From Streptomyces sp. CB00316 (GTDB lineage: Bacteria; Actinomycetota; Actinomycetes; Streptomycetales; Streptomycetaceae), in the NCBI RefSeq assembly GCF_001905595.1, contig NZ_LIXI01000013.1:1-64000 (forward strand): a stretch of 64,000 nt of DNA, in the 5' to 3' direction. Made by a program: the position numbers and the translations under genes. The notes beneath the pieces are model-generated. The model saw only the letters and a list, made by a program, of their open reading frames with translations, did not search any database and had not been told where the DNA came from. Below, piece by piece: positions 49,890 through 59,304 of the stretch. Every line of letters begins with the position of its first letter. Position 1 is the stretch's first letter.

Positions 49890-51242
49890 ATGCCCCCAGG
49901 CATCACGACGCTTGCCGCAGACGCCCCTGAGCTGTCTGCCGCCAACACCGGGTTCATGCTCATCTGCTCGGCCCTGGTGATGCTCATGACCCCCGGCCTG
50001 GCCTTCTTCTACGGAGGCATGGTCCGCGTCAAGAGCACCCTCAACATGCTGATGATGAGCTTCATCAGCCTCGGGATCGTCACGATCCTTTGGGTGCTCT
50101 ACGGATTCAGCCTCACCTTCGGCTCCGACATCGGCTCGGTCATCGGCTGGAGCTCCGACTACGTCGGTTTCAGCAGCATCGGCGTCACCGAACTCTGGGA
50201 CGGCTACACCATCCCGGTGTACGTGTTCGCCGCCTTCCAGCTGATGTTCGCCATCCTCACCCCGGCCCTGATCAGCGGTGCGCTCGCCGACCGCGTGAAG
50301 TTCACCGCGTGGGCGCTGTTCATCGTCCTGTGGGTCACCATCGTCTACTTCCCCGTCGCCCACTGGGTCTGGGGCTCGGGCGGCTGGCTCTTCGAGATGG
50401 GCGTCATCGACTTCGCCGGCGGTACGGCGGTCCACATCAACGCGGGTGCCGCGGCCCTCGGCGTGATCTTCGTCATCGGCAAGCGCATCGGCTTCAAGAA
50501 GGACCCGATGCGGCCGCACAGCCTGCCGCTCGTCATGCTCGGCGCGGCCCTCCTGTGGTTCGGCTGGTTCGGCTTCAACGCCGGATCCTGGCTCGGCAAC
50601 GACGACGGCGTCGGCGCGGTCATGTTCCTCAACACCCAGGTCGCCACGGCCGCCGCCGTCCTCGGCTGGCTCGTCTACGAGAAGCTGCGCCACGGCTCCT
50701 TCACCACCCTCGGCGCCGCCTCCGGCGCGGTCTCCGGCCTGGTCGCCATCACCCCCGCGGGTGGTTCGGTCTCCCCGCTCGGTGCCATCGCGCTCGGTGC
50801 CATCGCCGGTGTCCTGTGCGCCATGGCCGTCGGCCTGAAGTACAAGTTCGGTTACGACGACTCCCTGGACGTCATCGGCGTCCACCTCGTCGGCGGCGTC
50901 ATCGGCTCCGTCCTGGTCGGCTTCTTCGCCACCGGCGGAGTCCAGTCCGACGCCAAGGGCCTCTTCTACGGCGGCGGTGTCGACCAGCTCGGCAAGCAGG
51001 TCGTCGGCGTCGTCGCGGTCCTCGCGTACTCTCTGGTCGTCTCCGGCCTCATCGCCCTGGTGCTCCACAAGACCATCGGGATGCGGGTCTCCGAGGACGA
51101 CGAGATCTCCGGCATCGACCAGGTCGAGCACGCCGAGACCGCATACGACTTCAGCGGCGCCGGCGGCGGCACGGTCTCCCGCACCACCGCCCCCGCGACG
51201 GACCCGACGGCAGCACCGAAGGCAAAGAAGGTGGACGCATGA
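49890..51242 (+). CDS. amtB: Ammonium transporter AmtB
   Basis: 450-aa Amt/Rh channel with about 11 transmembrane helices. Signatures: MTPGLAFFYGGMVR, VWGSGGWLFEMGVIDFAGGTAVHINAGAAAL and the twin-histidine pore region (HIN and VIGVHLVGG). C-terminal tail is Ala/Thr-rich. GAGGAG 6 nt before the ATG. Its stop overlaps glnK (ATGA). Confidence 0.95.
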   Translation: MPPGITTLAADAPELSAANTGFMLICSALVMLMTPGLAFFYGGMVRVKSTLNMLMMSFISLGIVTILWVLYGFSLTFGSDIGSVIGWSSDYVGFSSIGVTELWDGYTIPVYVFAAFQLMFAILTPALISGALADRVKFTAWALFIVLWVTIVYFPVAHWVWGSGGWLFEMGVIDFAGGTAVHINAGAAALGVIFVIGKRIGFKKDPMRPHSLPLVMLGAALLWFGWFGFNAGSWLGNDDGVGAVMFLNTQVATAAAVLGWLVYEKLRHGSFTTLGAASGAVSGLVAITPAGGSVSPLGAIALGAIAGVLCAMAVGLKYKFGYDDSLDVIGVHLVGGVIGSVLVGFFATGGVQSDAKGLFYGGGVDQLGKQVVGVVAVLAYSLVVSGLIALVLHKTIGMRVSEDDEISGIDQVEHAETAYDFSGAGGGTVSRTTAPATDPTAAPKAKKVDA

Positions 51243-51577
51243 AGCTCATCACCGCGGTCGTGAAGCCCCACCGGCTGGACGAGATCAAGGAGGCGCTCCA
51301 GGCCTTCGGCGTCCAGGGCCTCACCGTCACCGAAGCCAGCGGTTACGGGCGTCAGCGCGGCCACACCGAGGTCTACCGGGGCGCCGAGTACACCGTCGAC
51401 CTGGTCCCCAAGATCCGCATCGAGGTCCTCGTCGAGGACGAGGACGCCGAACAGCTCATCGAGGTCGTCGTCAAGGCCGCCCGTACCGGCAAGATCGGTG
51501 ACGGGAAGGTCTGGAGCGTCCCGGTCGACACCGCCGTGCGCGTGCGAACCGGCGAACGCGGCCCGGACGCCCTCTGA
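51239..51577 (+). CDS. glnK: PII nitrogen regulatory protein GlnK
   Basis: 112 aa. T-loop GRQRGHTEVYRGAEYTVD includes Tyr51, the site adenylylated in actinobacteria by GlnD, and C-loop GKIGDGKVWSVPV. It controls AmtB gating and senses 2-oxoglutarate/ATP. Starts within the amtB stop. Confidence 0.97.
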   Translation: MKLITAVVKPHRLDEIKEALQAFGVQGLTVTEASGYGRQRGHTEVYRGAEYTVDLVPKIRIEVLVEDEDAEQLIEVVVKAARTGKIGDGKVWSVPVDTAVRVRTGERGPDAL

Positions 51578-51608
51578 CCGACGGCCCCACCGAACGGAAG
51601 GCACCTGG

Positions 51609-54071
51609 GTGACGAGCACCGAAGCGATCACCGAAAGCGAAGACTCGGGACCCAGCGGCTACGCGGCGGCCCGGCTGCGCCTCCTCCAGCAGGAGGCGCG
51701 GTCCGGGCCGCCGCGCCGTGCGGCCCTCGCCCGCCTCACCGACGACTGGCTCACCGGCCTGTTCACGTCGGCGGCCGAACACTCCGGGGTCCGCGGCGCC
51801 GCCCTCGTCGCCGTCGGCGGCTACGGCCGCGGCGAACTCTCCCCGCGCAGCGACCTCGACCTGCTCCTCCTGCACGACGGCACCGCCGACGCGGCGGCCA
51901 TCTCCGCCCTCGCGGACGGCATCTGGTACCCGGTCTGGGACCTGGGCCTGGCCCTCGACCACTCCGTACGGACCCCCGGCGAGGCGCGGAAGACGGCGGG
52001 CGAGGATCTCAAGGTCCAGCTCGGCCTGCTGGACGCCCGGCCGGTCGCCGGCGACCTCGGCCTGGTCGCCTCCCTGCGCACCGCGATCCTCGCCGACTGG
52101 CGCAACCAGGCGCCCAAGCGCCTTCCCGCCCTCCACGAGCTCTGCCAGGAGCGCGCGGAGCGGATGGGCGAGCTCCAGTTCCTCCTGGAACCCGACCTCA
52201 AGGAGGCCCGCGGAGGCCTCCGCGACGCCACCGCCCTGCGCGCGGTCGCCGCCTCCTGGGTCGCCGACGCGCCCCGGGAGGGGCTTGACCAGGCCCGCCG
52301 CACCCTCCTGGACGCCCGCGACGCCCTCCACCTCACCACCGGCCGCGCCACCGACCGCCTCGCCCTCCAGGAACAGGACCAGGTCGCGGGCGCGCTCGGC
52401 CTCATGGACGCGGACGCGCTGCTGCGTCAGGTGTACGAGGCCGCGCGCACGATCTCGTACGCCACCGACGTCACCTGGCGCGAGGTCAACCGGGTGCTGC
52501 GCGCCCGCTCGGTCCGCCCCCGGCTCCGCGCCATGCTCAGCGGCGGCCGCGTCTCCGCCAAACCCGCCCCCGAGCGCGCACCGCTCGCCGACGGTGTGGT
52601 GGAGGCCGACGGCGAAGTGGTCCTCGCCCGCGCGGCTCGGCCCGACCGCGACCCCGTCCTCACGCTGCGTGCCGCCGCGGCCGCCGCCGAGGCCGGACTG
52701 CCGCTCTCCCGCCACCTCGTACGCCACCTCGCCGCCACCGTCCGGCCGCTGCCGGTCCCGTGGCCTCCCGAGGCCCGTGAGGAGCTGGTCACCCTGCTCG
52801 GCGCGGGGGAGGCCACCGTCGGCGTCTGGGAGGCGCTCGAAGCAGAAGGGATCATCACCCGGCTGCTGCCCGACTGGGAACGCGTCCACTGCCGGCCCCA
52901 GCGCAACCCCGTCCACACCTGGACCGTCGACCGGCACCTGGTGGAGACCGCCGTCCGTGCCGCCTCCCTCACCCGCCGCGTCCACCGTCCCGACCTCCTC
53001 CTGGTCGCCGCCCTCCTCCACGACATCGGCAAGGGATGGCCCGGCGACCACTCGGTGGCCGGCGAGGTCATCGCCCGCGACATGGCCACCCGGATCGGCT
53101 TCGACAAGCACGACGTGGGCGTCATCGCCACCCTCGTACGCCACCATCTGCTGCTCGTCGACACCGCCACCCGGCGCGACCTGGACGACCCCGCCACCGT
53201 GCGGTCGGTCGCCGAGGCCGTCTCCACCGCCTCCACCCTGGAGCTGCTGCACGCCCTCACCGAGGCCGACGCACTCGCCACCGGCCCCGCCGCCTGGTCC
53301 ACCTGGCGGGCCTCCCTCGTCACCGACCTGGTCAAGCGCGTCGCCGCCGTCCTCGCGGGGGAGGCCCCCGAGGAGCCGGAGGAGGCCGCACCCAGCGCCG
53401 AGCACGAACGGCTCGCGATCGAGGCCCTGCGCACCGGCGAACCCGCCCTCGCCCTGCACACCCACCCCGAGGAGCCCGCCGGGGACGGGGAGGTGGAACC
53501 GGTCGGCGTCGAGCTCCTCATCGCCCTGCCCGACCGGCCCGGCGTCCTGCCCGCCGCCGCCGGGGTCCTCGCCCTGCACCGTCTCACCGTGCGCGCCGCC
53601 GACCTGCGCGCGGTGGAACTGCCCAACGAGGTGGGGGAGAGGGCGGACCTGCTGCTGCTCAGCTGGCGGGTGGCGGCCGAGTACGGGTCCCTCCCGCAGG
53701 CCGTCCGGCTCCGCGCCGACCTCGTACGCGCCCTGGACGGCTCCCTGGACATCCGGGCCCGGCTCGCGGAGCGGGAGGCCGCCTACCCGCGCCGCCGGGG
53801 CGTGAAGGCCCCGCCGCCCCGCGTCACCGTCGCGGCGGCCGGCTCCCGCCGGGCCACCGTCATCGAGGTCCGTGCCCAGGACGCCCCGGGGCTGCTGCAC
53901 CGGATCGGCAACGCCCTGGAGGGCAGCGCGGTACGGGTGCGCAGCGCCCATGTCTCCACCCTCGGCGCCAACGCGGTGGACGCCTTCTACGTCACCGGGA
54001 CCGACGGCGAACCGCTGCCGGAAATCCGGGCCGCCGAGGTCGCCCGGGAGGTCGAGAAGGCCCTCGGCTGA
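51609..54071 (+). CDS. glnD: PII (GlnK) adenylyltransferase GlnD
   Basis: 820-aa protein of the bifunctional GlnD family. N-terminal nucleotidyltransferase GGYGRGELSPRSDLDLLLLHD, HD domain LLHDIGKGWPGDHS (about 475-490), and two C-terminal ACT domains (GVLPAAAGVLALHRL; EVRAQDAPGLLHRIGNAL). In actinobacteria it adenylylates rather than uridylylates GlnK. GGAAGG precedes the GTG at 51609. Third gene of the amtB operon. Confidence 0.95.
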   Translation: MTSTEAITESEDSGPSGYAAARLRLLQQEARSGPPRRAALARLTDDWLTGLFTSAAEHSGVRGAALVAVGGYGRGELSPRSDLDLLLLHDGTADAAAISALADGIWYPVWDLGLALDHSVRTPGEARKTAGEDLKVQLGLLDARPVAGDLGLVASLRTAILADWRNQAPKRLPALHELCQERAERMGELQFLLEPDLKEARGGLRDATALRAVAASWVADAPREGLDQARRTLLDARDALHLTTGRATDRLALQEQDQVAGALGLMDADALLRQVYEAARTISYATDVTWREVNRVLRARSVRPRLRAMLSGGRVSAKPAPERAPLADGVVEADGEVVLARAARPDRDPVLTLRAAAAAAEAGLPLSRHLVRHLAATVRPLPVPWPPEAREELVTLLGAGEATVGVWEALEAEGIITRLLPDWERVHCRPQRNPVHTWTVDRHLVETAVRAASLTRRVHRPDLLLVAALLHDIGKGWPGDHSVAGEVIARDMATRIGFDKHDVGVIATLVRHHLLLVDTATRRDLDDPATVRSVAEAVSTASTLELLHALTEADALATGPAAWSTWRASLVTDLVKRVAAVLAGEAPEEPEEAAPSAEHERLAIEALRTGEPALALHTHPEEPAGDGEVEPVGVELLIALPDRPGVLPAAAGVLALHRLTVRAADLRAVELPNEVGERADLLLLSWRVAAEYGSLPQAVRLRADLVRALDGSLDIRARLAEREAAYPRRRGVKAPPPRVTVAAAGSRRATVIEVRAQDAPGLLHRIGNALEGSAVRVRSAHVSTLGANAVDAFYVTGTDGEPLPEIRAAEVAREVEKALG

Positions 54072-54081
54072 CCGTGTACGA

Positions 54082-54117
54082 CAAGCCCTCGTCCGGCTGG
54101 TTCCGGGCGAGGGCTTG
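54082..54117 (+). terminator. amtB-glnK-glnD terminator
   Basis: CAAGCCCTCG (54082-54091) pairs with CGAGGGCTTG (54108-54117), continued inward by CCGG/CCGG around a CTGGTT loop; one T-G wobble. Confidence 0.8.
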
Positions 54118-54192
54118 GTGTTCTCCGGGGGACGGATACCCTGGAGGGCGACTGACCTGCCCCGCCCCCGACCCTGAGGACCGACGAGCGCC

Positions 54193-55746
54193 GTGTTCGA
54201 TACTCTCTCCGACCGCCTTAGCGCGACTTTCAAGAACCTCCGGGGCAAGGGCCGCTTGTCCGAGGCGGACATCGACGCCACGGCACGCGAGATCCGTATC
54301 GCCCTGCTGGAAGCCGACGTCGCCCTGCCCGTGGTCCGGGCCTTCATCGCCAACGTGAAGGAGCGGGCACGCGGCTCCGAGGTCTCCCAGGCGCTGAACC
54401 CCGCCCAGCAGGTCGTCAAGATCGTCAATGAGGAGCTCGTCTCCATCCTCGGCGGCGAGACCCGGCGGCTGCGGTTCGCCAAGACCGCCCCCACCGTGAT
54501 CATGCTCGCCGGTCTCCAGGGCGCCGGTAAGACGACGCTGGCCGGAAAGCTCGGCCTCTGGCTCAAGGGCCAGGGCCACTCCCCGCTGCTCGTCGCCTGT
54601 GACCTCCAGCGCCCCAACGCCGTCAACCAGCTGAGCGTCGTCGCCGAGCGCGCCGGCGTCGCGGTGTACGCCCCCGAGCCGGGCAACGGCGTCGGCGACC
54701 CGGTCCAGGTCGCCAAGGACTCCATCGAGTTCGCCAAGGCCAAGGTCCACGACATCGTCATCGTCGACACCGCCGGCCGCCTCGGTATCGACCAGGAGCT
54801 GATGCGGCAGGCCGCTGACATCCGCGACGCCGTCAGCCCCGACGAGATCCTCTTCGTCGTCGACGCGATGATCGGTCAGGACGCGGTCAACACCGCGGAG
54901 GCCTTCCGCGACGGCGTCGGCTTCGACGGCGTGGTCCTCTCCAAGCTCGACGGTGACGCCCGCGGTGGTGCCGCCCTGTCGATCGCCCATGTCACGGGCA
55001 AGCAGGTCATGTTCGCGTCGAACGGCGAGAAGCTGGAGGACTTCGACGCGTTCCACCCGGACCGGATGGCCTCCCGCATCCTCGACATGGGTGACCTGCT
55101 CACCCTGATCGAGCAGGCGGAGAAGACGTTCAGCCAGGAAGAGGCCGCCAAAATGGCCTCGAAGCTCCAGTCGAGCAAGGGTGGCAAGGACTTCACCCTC
55201 GACGACTTCCTGGCCCAGATGGAGCAGGTCCGCAAGATGGGCTCCATCTCCAAGCTGCTCGGGATGCTGCCCGGCATGGGGCAGATCAAGGACCAGATCA
55301 ACAACATCGACGAGCGCGACATCGACCGCACCGCCGCGATCATCAAGTCGATGACGCCCAAGGAGCGCGCCGAGCCGACGATCATCAACGGTTCGCGCCG
55401 GGCCCGTATCGCCAAGGGTTCGGGCGTCGAGGTCTCCGCCGTCAAGGGCCTGGTGGAGCGCTTCTTCGAGGCCCGCAAGATGATGTCGAAGATGGCCCAG
55501 GGCGGCGGTATGCCCGGGATGCCGGGGATGCCCGGCATGGGTGGCGGCCCCGGGCGTCAGAAGAAGCAGGTCAAGCAGGCCAAGGGCAAGCGCAAGAGCG
55601 GCAACCCGATGAAGCGCAAGGCCGAGGAGGCCGCCGCCGCGGAGCGCCGCGAGCAGGCGGCCGCCCAGGGCGGCGCGTTCGGGCTCCCGGCCCAGGAGGA
55701 CAAGAACTTCGAGCTGCCGGACGAGTTCAAGAAGTTCATGGGCTGA
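54193..55746 (+). CDS. ffh: Signal recognition particle protein Ffh
   Basis: 517 aa. NG domain: GLQGAGKTTLAGKL, DTAGRLGIDQELM, SKLDGDARGG; M domain from about 300 with SRRARIAKGSGV, a Met/Gly-rich repeat (GMPGMPGMPGMGGG) and a basic tail. It binds 4.5S RNA and signal sequences and docks on FtsY. GTG start. Confidence 0.97.
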   Translation: MFDTLSDRLSATFKNLRGKGRLSEADIDATAREIRIALLEADVALPVVRAFIANVKERARGSEVSQALNPAQQVVKIVNEELVSILGGETRRLRFAKTAPTVIMLAGLQGAGKTTLAGKLGLWLKGQGHSPLLVACDLQRPNAVNQLSVVAERAGVAVYAPEPGNGVGDPVQVAKDSIEFAKAKVHDIVIVDTAGRLGIDQELMRQAADIRDAVSPDEILFVVDAMIGQDAVNTAEAFRDGVGFDGVVLSKLDGDARGGAALSIAHVTGKQVMFASNGEKLEDFDAFHPDRMASRILDMGDLLTLIEQAEKTFSQEEAAKMASKLQSSKGGKDFTLDDFLAQMEQVRKMGSISKLLGMLPGMGQIKDQINNIDERDIDRTAAIIKSMTPKERAEPTIINGSRRARIAKGSGVEVSAVKGLVERFFEARKMMSKMAQGGGMPGMPGMPGMGGGPGRQKKQVKQAKGKRKSGNPMKRKAEEAAAAERREQAAAQGGAFGLPAQEDKNFELPDEFKKFMG

Positions 55747-55767
55747 CCGGCCCTGCCGGACGTTTGT

Positions 55768-55800
55768 GTAAGGGGCGCCCTTCGGAAGGGTGCCCCTTAC
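55768..55800. terminator. ffh terminator
   Basis: GTAAGGGGCGCCCTT (55768-55782) pairs with AAGGGTGCCCCTTAC (55786-55800), one G-T pair, CGG loop; convergent with the methyltransferase gene. Confidence 0.8.
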
Positions 55801-55826
55801 GCGCGTCCGGAGCGACTTCTTTCAGG

Positions 55827-56684
55827 TCACGTCGTGCACACCAGGTAGCGGAAGACGTTCGGCATCCACACCGTGCCGTCCGGGCGCCTGTAGGGATGCA
55901 GCGCCTCCGCGACCTCCTTCTCCACCTGGGAACGGTCGGTGGCCCGTACGGCGGCGTCGAAGAGCCCGGTCGACAGCAGCCCGCGGACCGCGCTGTCCGG
56001 ATCCGCGTACCCGAACGGGCAGGAGACCCGCCCCGAACCGTCCGGCTTCAGCCCCGCCCGTGCGGCCACGTCCTCCAGGTCGTCCCGGAGGGTCGGCCGC
56101 CACCCGCCGGGACGCGGCGGACGCGCGGACTCCGTCAGCCGGGCCGCGACCCGCAGCACCGGCGCCGTGGCACACCGCTCCGGCGGGCCCCAGCCGGTCA
56201 GCACCACGGTCGCGCCCCGGGCGGCCAGCGGCAGCGCCGACTCCAGCGCCGGCACCAGCCCCTCGGAGTCCCCGGCCGCACAGCCGATCGGCTCGAACAC
56301 GGTGATCAGGTCGTACGGTGCCCCGTCCGCGGCGGCGCCCGCCGGGAGCCCGCCGTCATGCAGCCGGGCCCGGTGCGCGGGCGCGCCTTCCGCGCCCTCG
56401 TCGGGCAGCAACCGCTCACGCGCCAGCGCCAGGCGCTCGCGGTCGGAGTCCACGCCCGTCACCTGCGCCCCCCGGGCCGCCGCGACGAGCATGGCGAGCC
56501 CGGAGCCACAGCCGAGCGACAGCATCCGGGTGGCGGGTCCGACTTCGAGCCGGTCGTACACCGCCTCGTAGAGCGGTGCCAGCATGCGTTCCTGGATCTC
56601 GGCCCAGTCGCGGGCACGGGTACCGGCGTCCGCCGGCGCGGAGGGATCCGCGTCCCGGAGGTTCCGGACGAGCGTTGGTGTCAT
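55827..56684 (-). CDS. Class I SAM-dependent methyltransferase, substrate unknown
   Basis: 285 aa. SAM motif I MLSLGCGSGLAMLVAAARGAQVTGVDSD (about 62-90) and a motif II/III region YDLITVFEPIGCAAG. N-terminal TPTLVRNLRDADPSAPADAGTRARDW and a tryptophan-containing C-terminus (VWMPNVFRYLVC). ATG at 56684. No pathway partners nearby, so the substrate cannot be inferred. Composition is like its neighbours, with no sign of recent transfer. Confidence 0.8.
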   Translation of the reverse strand: MTPTLVRNLRDADPSAPADAGTRARDWAEIQERMLAPLYEAVYDRLEVGPATRMLSLGCGSGLAMLVAAARGAQVTGVDSDRERLALARERLLPDEGAEGAPAHRARLHDGGLPAGAAADGAPYDLITVFEPIGCAAGDSEGLVPALESALPLAARGATVVLTGWGPPERCATAPVLRVAARLTESARPPRPGGWRPTLRDDLEDVAARAGLKPDGSGRVSCPFGYADPDSAVRGLLSTGLFDAAVRATDRSQVEKEVAEALHPYRRPDGTVWMPNVFRYLVCTT

Positions 56685-57134
56685 GGAAAGTGCCCCAATC
56701 CGCCAAGAGGTCGATCTTGCCCGAGTGGACGGCCCCCGTGTGCGTATGTCCGCACCCCCCGTATGCCAGGGAACTGCGCATCCGCCGTTCCGTCCAGGGG
56801 TTGTGGGGCACTGTTTGCGTACCCCGGTCGTGCGCCTCTCCGAATCAGTCTTACCCGACACCGGGCACCGGGCACGTCGAGCGGTCCGCCGGGTACCCTC
56901 TCCGGCGGGCCGGTAAGTGGCGCCGGGCACCGGCGCACCGCACATCCCGTGCGCCGGGCGCACCGCGCGCTGTGCACCACCTTGGTGCGAGCTGTGCGTC
57001 TTCTCCGCAGTTCGGCGCACCCGCCCGCCTCCGGACGCATCCAGGGCACATCACGAGCAACTGACTGGTACGTGCAAATTATTTGGGATGCCCCGGAATA
57101 GGAACACCGGGGCACTCGGACTCGTTGTCACGAC
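56685..57134. other. Divergent intergenic region methyltransferase / HExxH protein
   Basis: 450 bp without a convincing gene. It contains GCACCA-CCT-TGGTGC at 56974-56988 and TGCCCCGG (57089-57096) facing CCGGGGCA (57107-57114), the latter 20 bp upstream of the next start; both are possible operators. A short AT-rich stretch (57075-57085) may be promoter. Confidence 0.55.
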
Positions 57135-57728
57135 GTGAGCACGACACCACCTGTACTTGCCGCAGAGCTGGCACAGGCGTGGGCCGACATTCAGCGGTAC
57201 CACCCCGAGCTGCCCGATCTAGCCGCGCCCGAGTCCCTGATCGGAGAGTCCTCGTCCGCCTGTGGCGCCGAGCTCTCCTTCGAGCGACTGCTCCACGAGG
57301 CAGTCCACGGCATCGCCGCCGCGAGAGGAGTCCGTGACACTTCCCGCGCCGGCCGCTACCACAACCGACGCTTCCTCGCGATCGCCGAGGAGCTGGGCCT
57401 CGACCATGCCGAGGAGCCCCATCCCAGCAGTGGATTCTCGCTGGTCACGCTGAATCCGGAGGCCAAGCGCCGGTACCGCCCGACCACCGAACGGCTGCAG
57501 CGCGCCCTCAAGGCGCACACGGTCGCCACCGCCGCCGACACCAAGCGCTCCTTCCGGGGCCCCGCCGCCCGGCACGGCTCCTCCGGCGGGGGCGTCCGGG
57601 TCAAGGCCGTCTGCGACTGCGGGCGCAACGTCCGCGTCGTCCCCTCGGTCCTGGCCCAGGCCCCGATCGTCTGCGGCGGCTGCGGCAAGCCGTTCCAGAT
57701 CCCGGAAGCGGCGGTCGCGGTGGGGTGA
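57135..57728 (+). CDS. HExxH zinc protein with C-terminal zinc ribbon (SprT-like)
   Basis: 197 aa. LLHEAVHG (His54, Glu55, His58) followed by GRYHNRRFLAIAEELGL is the SprT/minigluzincin layout (HExxH, then a distant ligand in a YHNRRF helix). The C-terminus has a four-cysteine ribbon (CDCG ... CGGCG). Possible roles are DNA-protein crosslink protease or a nuclease/peptidase accessory; unproven. GTG start. Lies between ffh and rpsP. Confidence 0.7.
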   Translation: MSTTPPVLAAELAQAWADIQRYHPELPDLAAPESLIGESSSACGAELSFERLLHEAVHGIAAARGVRDTSRAGRYHNRRFLAIAEELGLDHAEEPHPSSGFSLVTLNPEAKRRYRPTTERLQRALKAHTVATAADTKRSFRGPAARHGSSGGGVRVKAVCDCGRNVRVVPSVLAQAPIVCGGCGKPFQIPEAAVAVG

Positions 57729-57885
57729 GGTGAAGTGGTGTGGCACAATGGCTAGCTGTACTCGACAGTCGCACAGGACCCCTCTCTCCTCCGGCTGACG
57801 CGTCCATCGGGCACTCCGAGTACCGCAACCCCACGTGGCATCTAGTTGTGCCCAACCACGTCAGAGACCAGGAGACACCACTTCC

Positions 57886-58326
57886 GTGGCAGTCAAGATC
57901 AAGCTGAAGCGTCTGGGCAAGATCCGTTCGCCTCACTACCGCATCGTCGTCGCCGACTCCCGTACCCGCCGTGACGGCCGGGCCATCGAGGAGATCGGCC
58001 TGTACCACCCGGTGCAGAACCCCTCCCGCATCGAGGTCAACGCAGAGCGCGCGCAGTACTGGCTGTCCGTCGGCGCCCAGCCGACCGAGCCGGTCCTCGC
58101 GATCCTGAAGCTCACCGGTGACTGGCAGGCCCACAAGGGTCTCCCGGCCCCCGCGCCGCTCCTGCAGCCGGAGCCCAAGGCTGACAAGCGCGCACTGTTC
58201 GAGGCGCTGTCCTCGGACGGCGACGAGGCCAAGGGTGAGGCCATCACCCCCAAGGCCAAGAAGGCCGACAAGAAGGCGGACGAGGCGGCTGACGCTGCCG
58301 CGTCCACCGAGTCGACCGAGGCCTGA
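57886..58326 (+). CDS. rpsP: Ribosomal protein S16
   Basis: 146 aa: MAVKIKLKRLGKIRSPHYRIVVADSR core, then an Ala/Lys/Glu-rich tail (KAKKADKKADEAADAA). GTG at 57886 gives the standard N-terminus; GGAG lies 12 nt upstream. Confidence 0.97.
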   Translation: MAVKIKLKRLGKIRSPHYRIVVADSRTRRDGRAIEEIGLYHPVQNPSRIEVNAERAQYWLSVGAQPTEPVLAILKLTGDWQAHKGLPAPAPLLQPEPKADKRALFEALSSDGDEAKGEAITPKAKKADKKADEAADAAASTESTEA

Positions 58327-58328
58327 GC

Positions 58329-58568
58329 ATGCTCGAGGAGGCTCTCGAGCACCTCGTGAAGGGCATCGTCGACAACCCCGACGACGTGCAGGTTGCCGAG
58401 CGCACCCTGCGCCGCGGGCGCGTGCTGGAGGTCCGGGTCCACCCCGACGACCTCGGCAAGGTGATCGGCCGTAACGGCCGTACCGCCCGCGCTCTGCGGA
58501 CCGTCGTGGGCGCCATCGGCGGTCGTGGGATCCGCGTCGACCTCGTCGATGTGGACCAGGTCCGCTGA
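58329..58568 (+). CDS. khpA: KH-domain RNA-binding protein KhpA
   Basis: 79 aa. Single KH domain with VIGRNGRTARALR (GxxG loop). Starts 2 bp after rpsP. KhpA heterodimers with KhpB/Jag bind RNA in Gram-positives. Confidence 0.95.
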   Translation: MLEEALEHLVKGIVDNPDDVQVAERTLRRGRVLEVRVHPDDLGKVIGRNGRTARALRTVVGAIGGRGIRVDLVDVDQVR

Positions 58569-58589
58569 CCGCAGTTGAACACCGGCCAG

Positions 58590-58624
58590 GGCCGGGGAGG
58601 GCCTTCGGGCCGTCCCCGGCCTTT
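58590..58624 (+). terminator. Terminator or attenuator between khpA and rimM
   Basis: GGCCGGGGAGGGCC (58590-58603), TTCG loop, GGCCGTCCCCGGCC (58608-58621), then TTT. One mismatch. It may separate rpsP-khpA from rimM-trmD-rplS or allow partial readthrough. Confidence 0.7.
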
Positions 58625-58698
58625 GTCGTAGGCCACCGCGGGCCTTCCCGCGACCGGTCGGCTCCCCAGGCCCCCCACCCCATCAATCGGAGAACAGC

Positions 58699-59304
58699 GT
58701 GCAGTTGGTAGTTGCGCGGATCGGCCGCGCCCATGGCATCAAGGGCGAGGTCACCGTCGAGGTGCGAACGGACGAGCCGGAGCTGCGGCTCGGGCCCGGT
58801 GCCGTCCTGGCCACCGACCCGGCGGCCACCGGCCCGCTCACGATCGAGTCGGGACGGGTGCACAGCGGCAGGCTGCTGCTGCGCTTCGAGGGCGTGCGTG
58901 ACCGCACGGGCGCCGAGGCCCTGCGCAACACCCTGCTGATCGCCGAGGTGGACCCGGAGGAGCTCCCGGAGGACCCCGAGGAGTTCTACGACCACCAGCT
59001 CGTCGACCTGGACGTGGTGCTCGCCGACGGCACGGAGATCGGCCGGATCACCGAGATCTCCCACCTGCCCTCGCAGGACCTCTTCATCGTGGAACGCCCC
59101 GACGGCAGCGAGGTGATGATCCCCTTCGTGGAGGAGATCGTCACCGAGATCGACCTGGAGGAGCAGCGCGCGGTCATCACCCCGCCGCCCGGCTTGATCG
59201 ACGAGAGCGAGGCCGTGGTGGTCTCCTCCCGCGACGAGGAGCAGGCCTCCGGGGGCGAGGAGCGAGCCCCCGGGGACGACGAGGCGCCGAAGGGCGACGC
59301 CTGA
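58699..59304 (+). CDS. rimM: 16S rRNA processing protein RimM
   Basis: 201 aa. N-terminal barrel VARIGRAHGIKGEVTVEV, LPEDPEEFYDHQLVDLDV, PRC barrel GRITEISHLPSQDLFIVERPDG. C-terminal acidic extension after the core. Its stop overlaps the trmD ATG by one base (TGATG). Confidence 0.96.
   Translation: MQLVVARIGRAHGIKGEVTVEVRTDEPELRLGPGAVLATDPAATGPLTIESGRVHSGRLLLRFEGVRDRTGAEALRNTLLIAEVDPEELPEDPEEFYDHQLVDLDVVLADGTEIGRITEISHLPSQDLFIVERPDGSEVMIPFVEEIVTEIDLEEQRAVITPPPGLIDESEAVVVSSRDEEQASGGEERAPGDDEAPKGDA

Noticed and set aside
51471..54821. 1116-aa minus-strand ORF opposite glnK/glnD/ffh
   Set aside because: Shadow frame of well-recognised genes; composition reflects complement codon bias.
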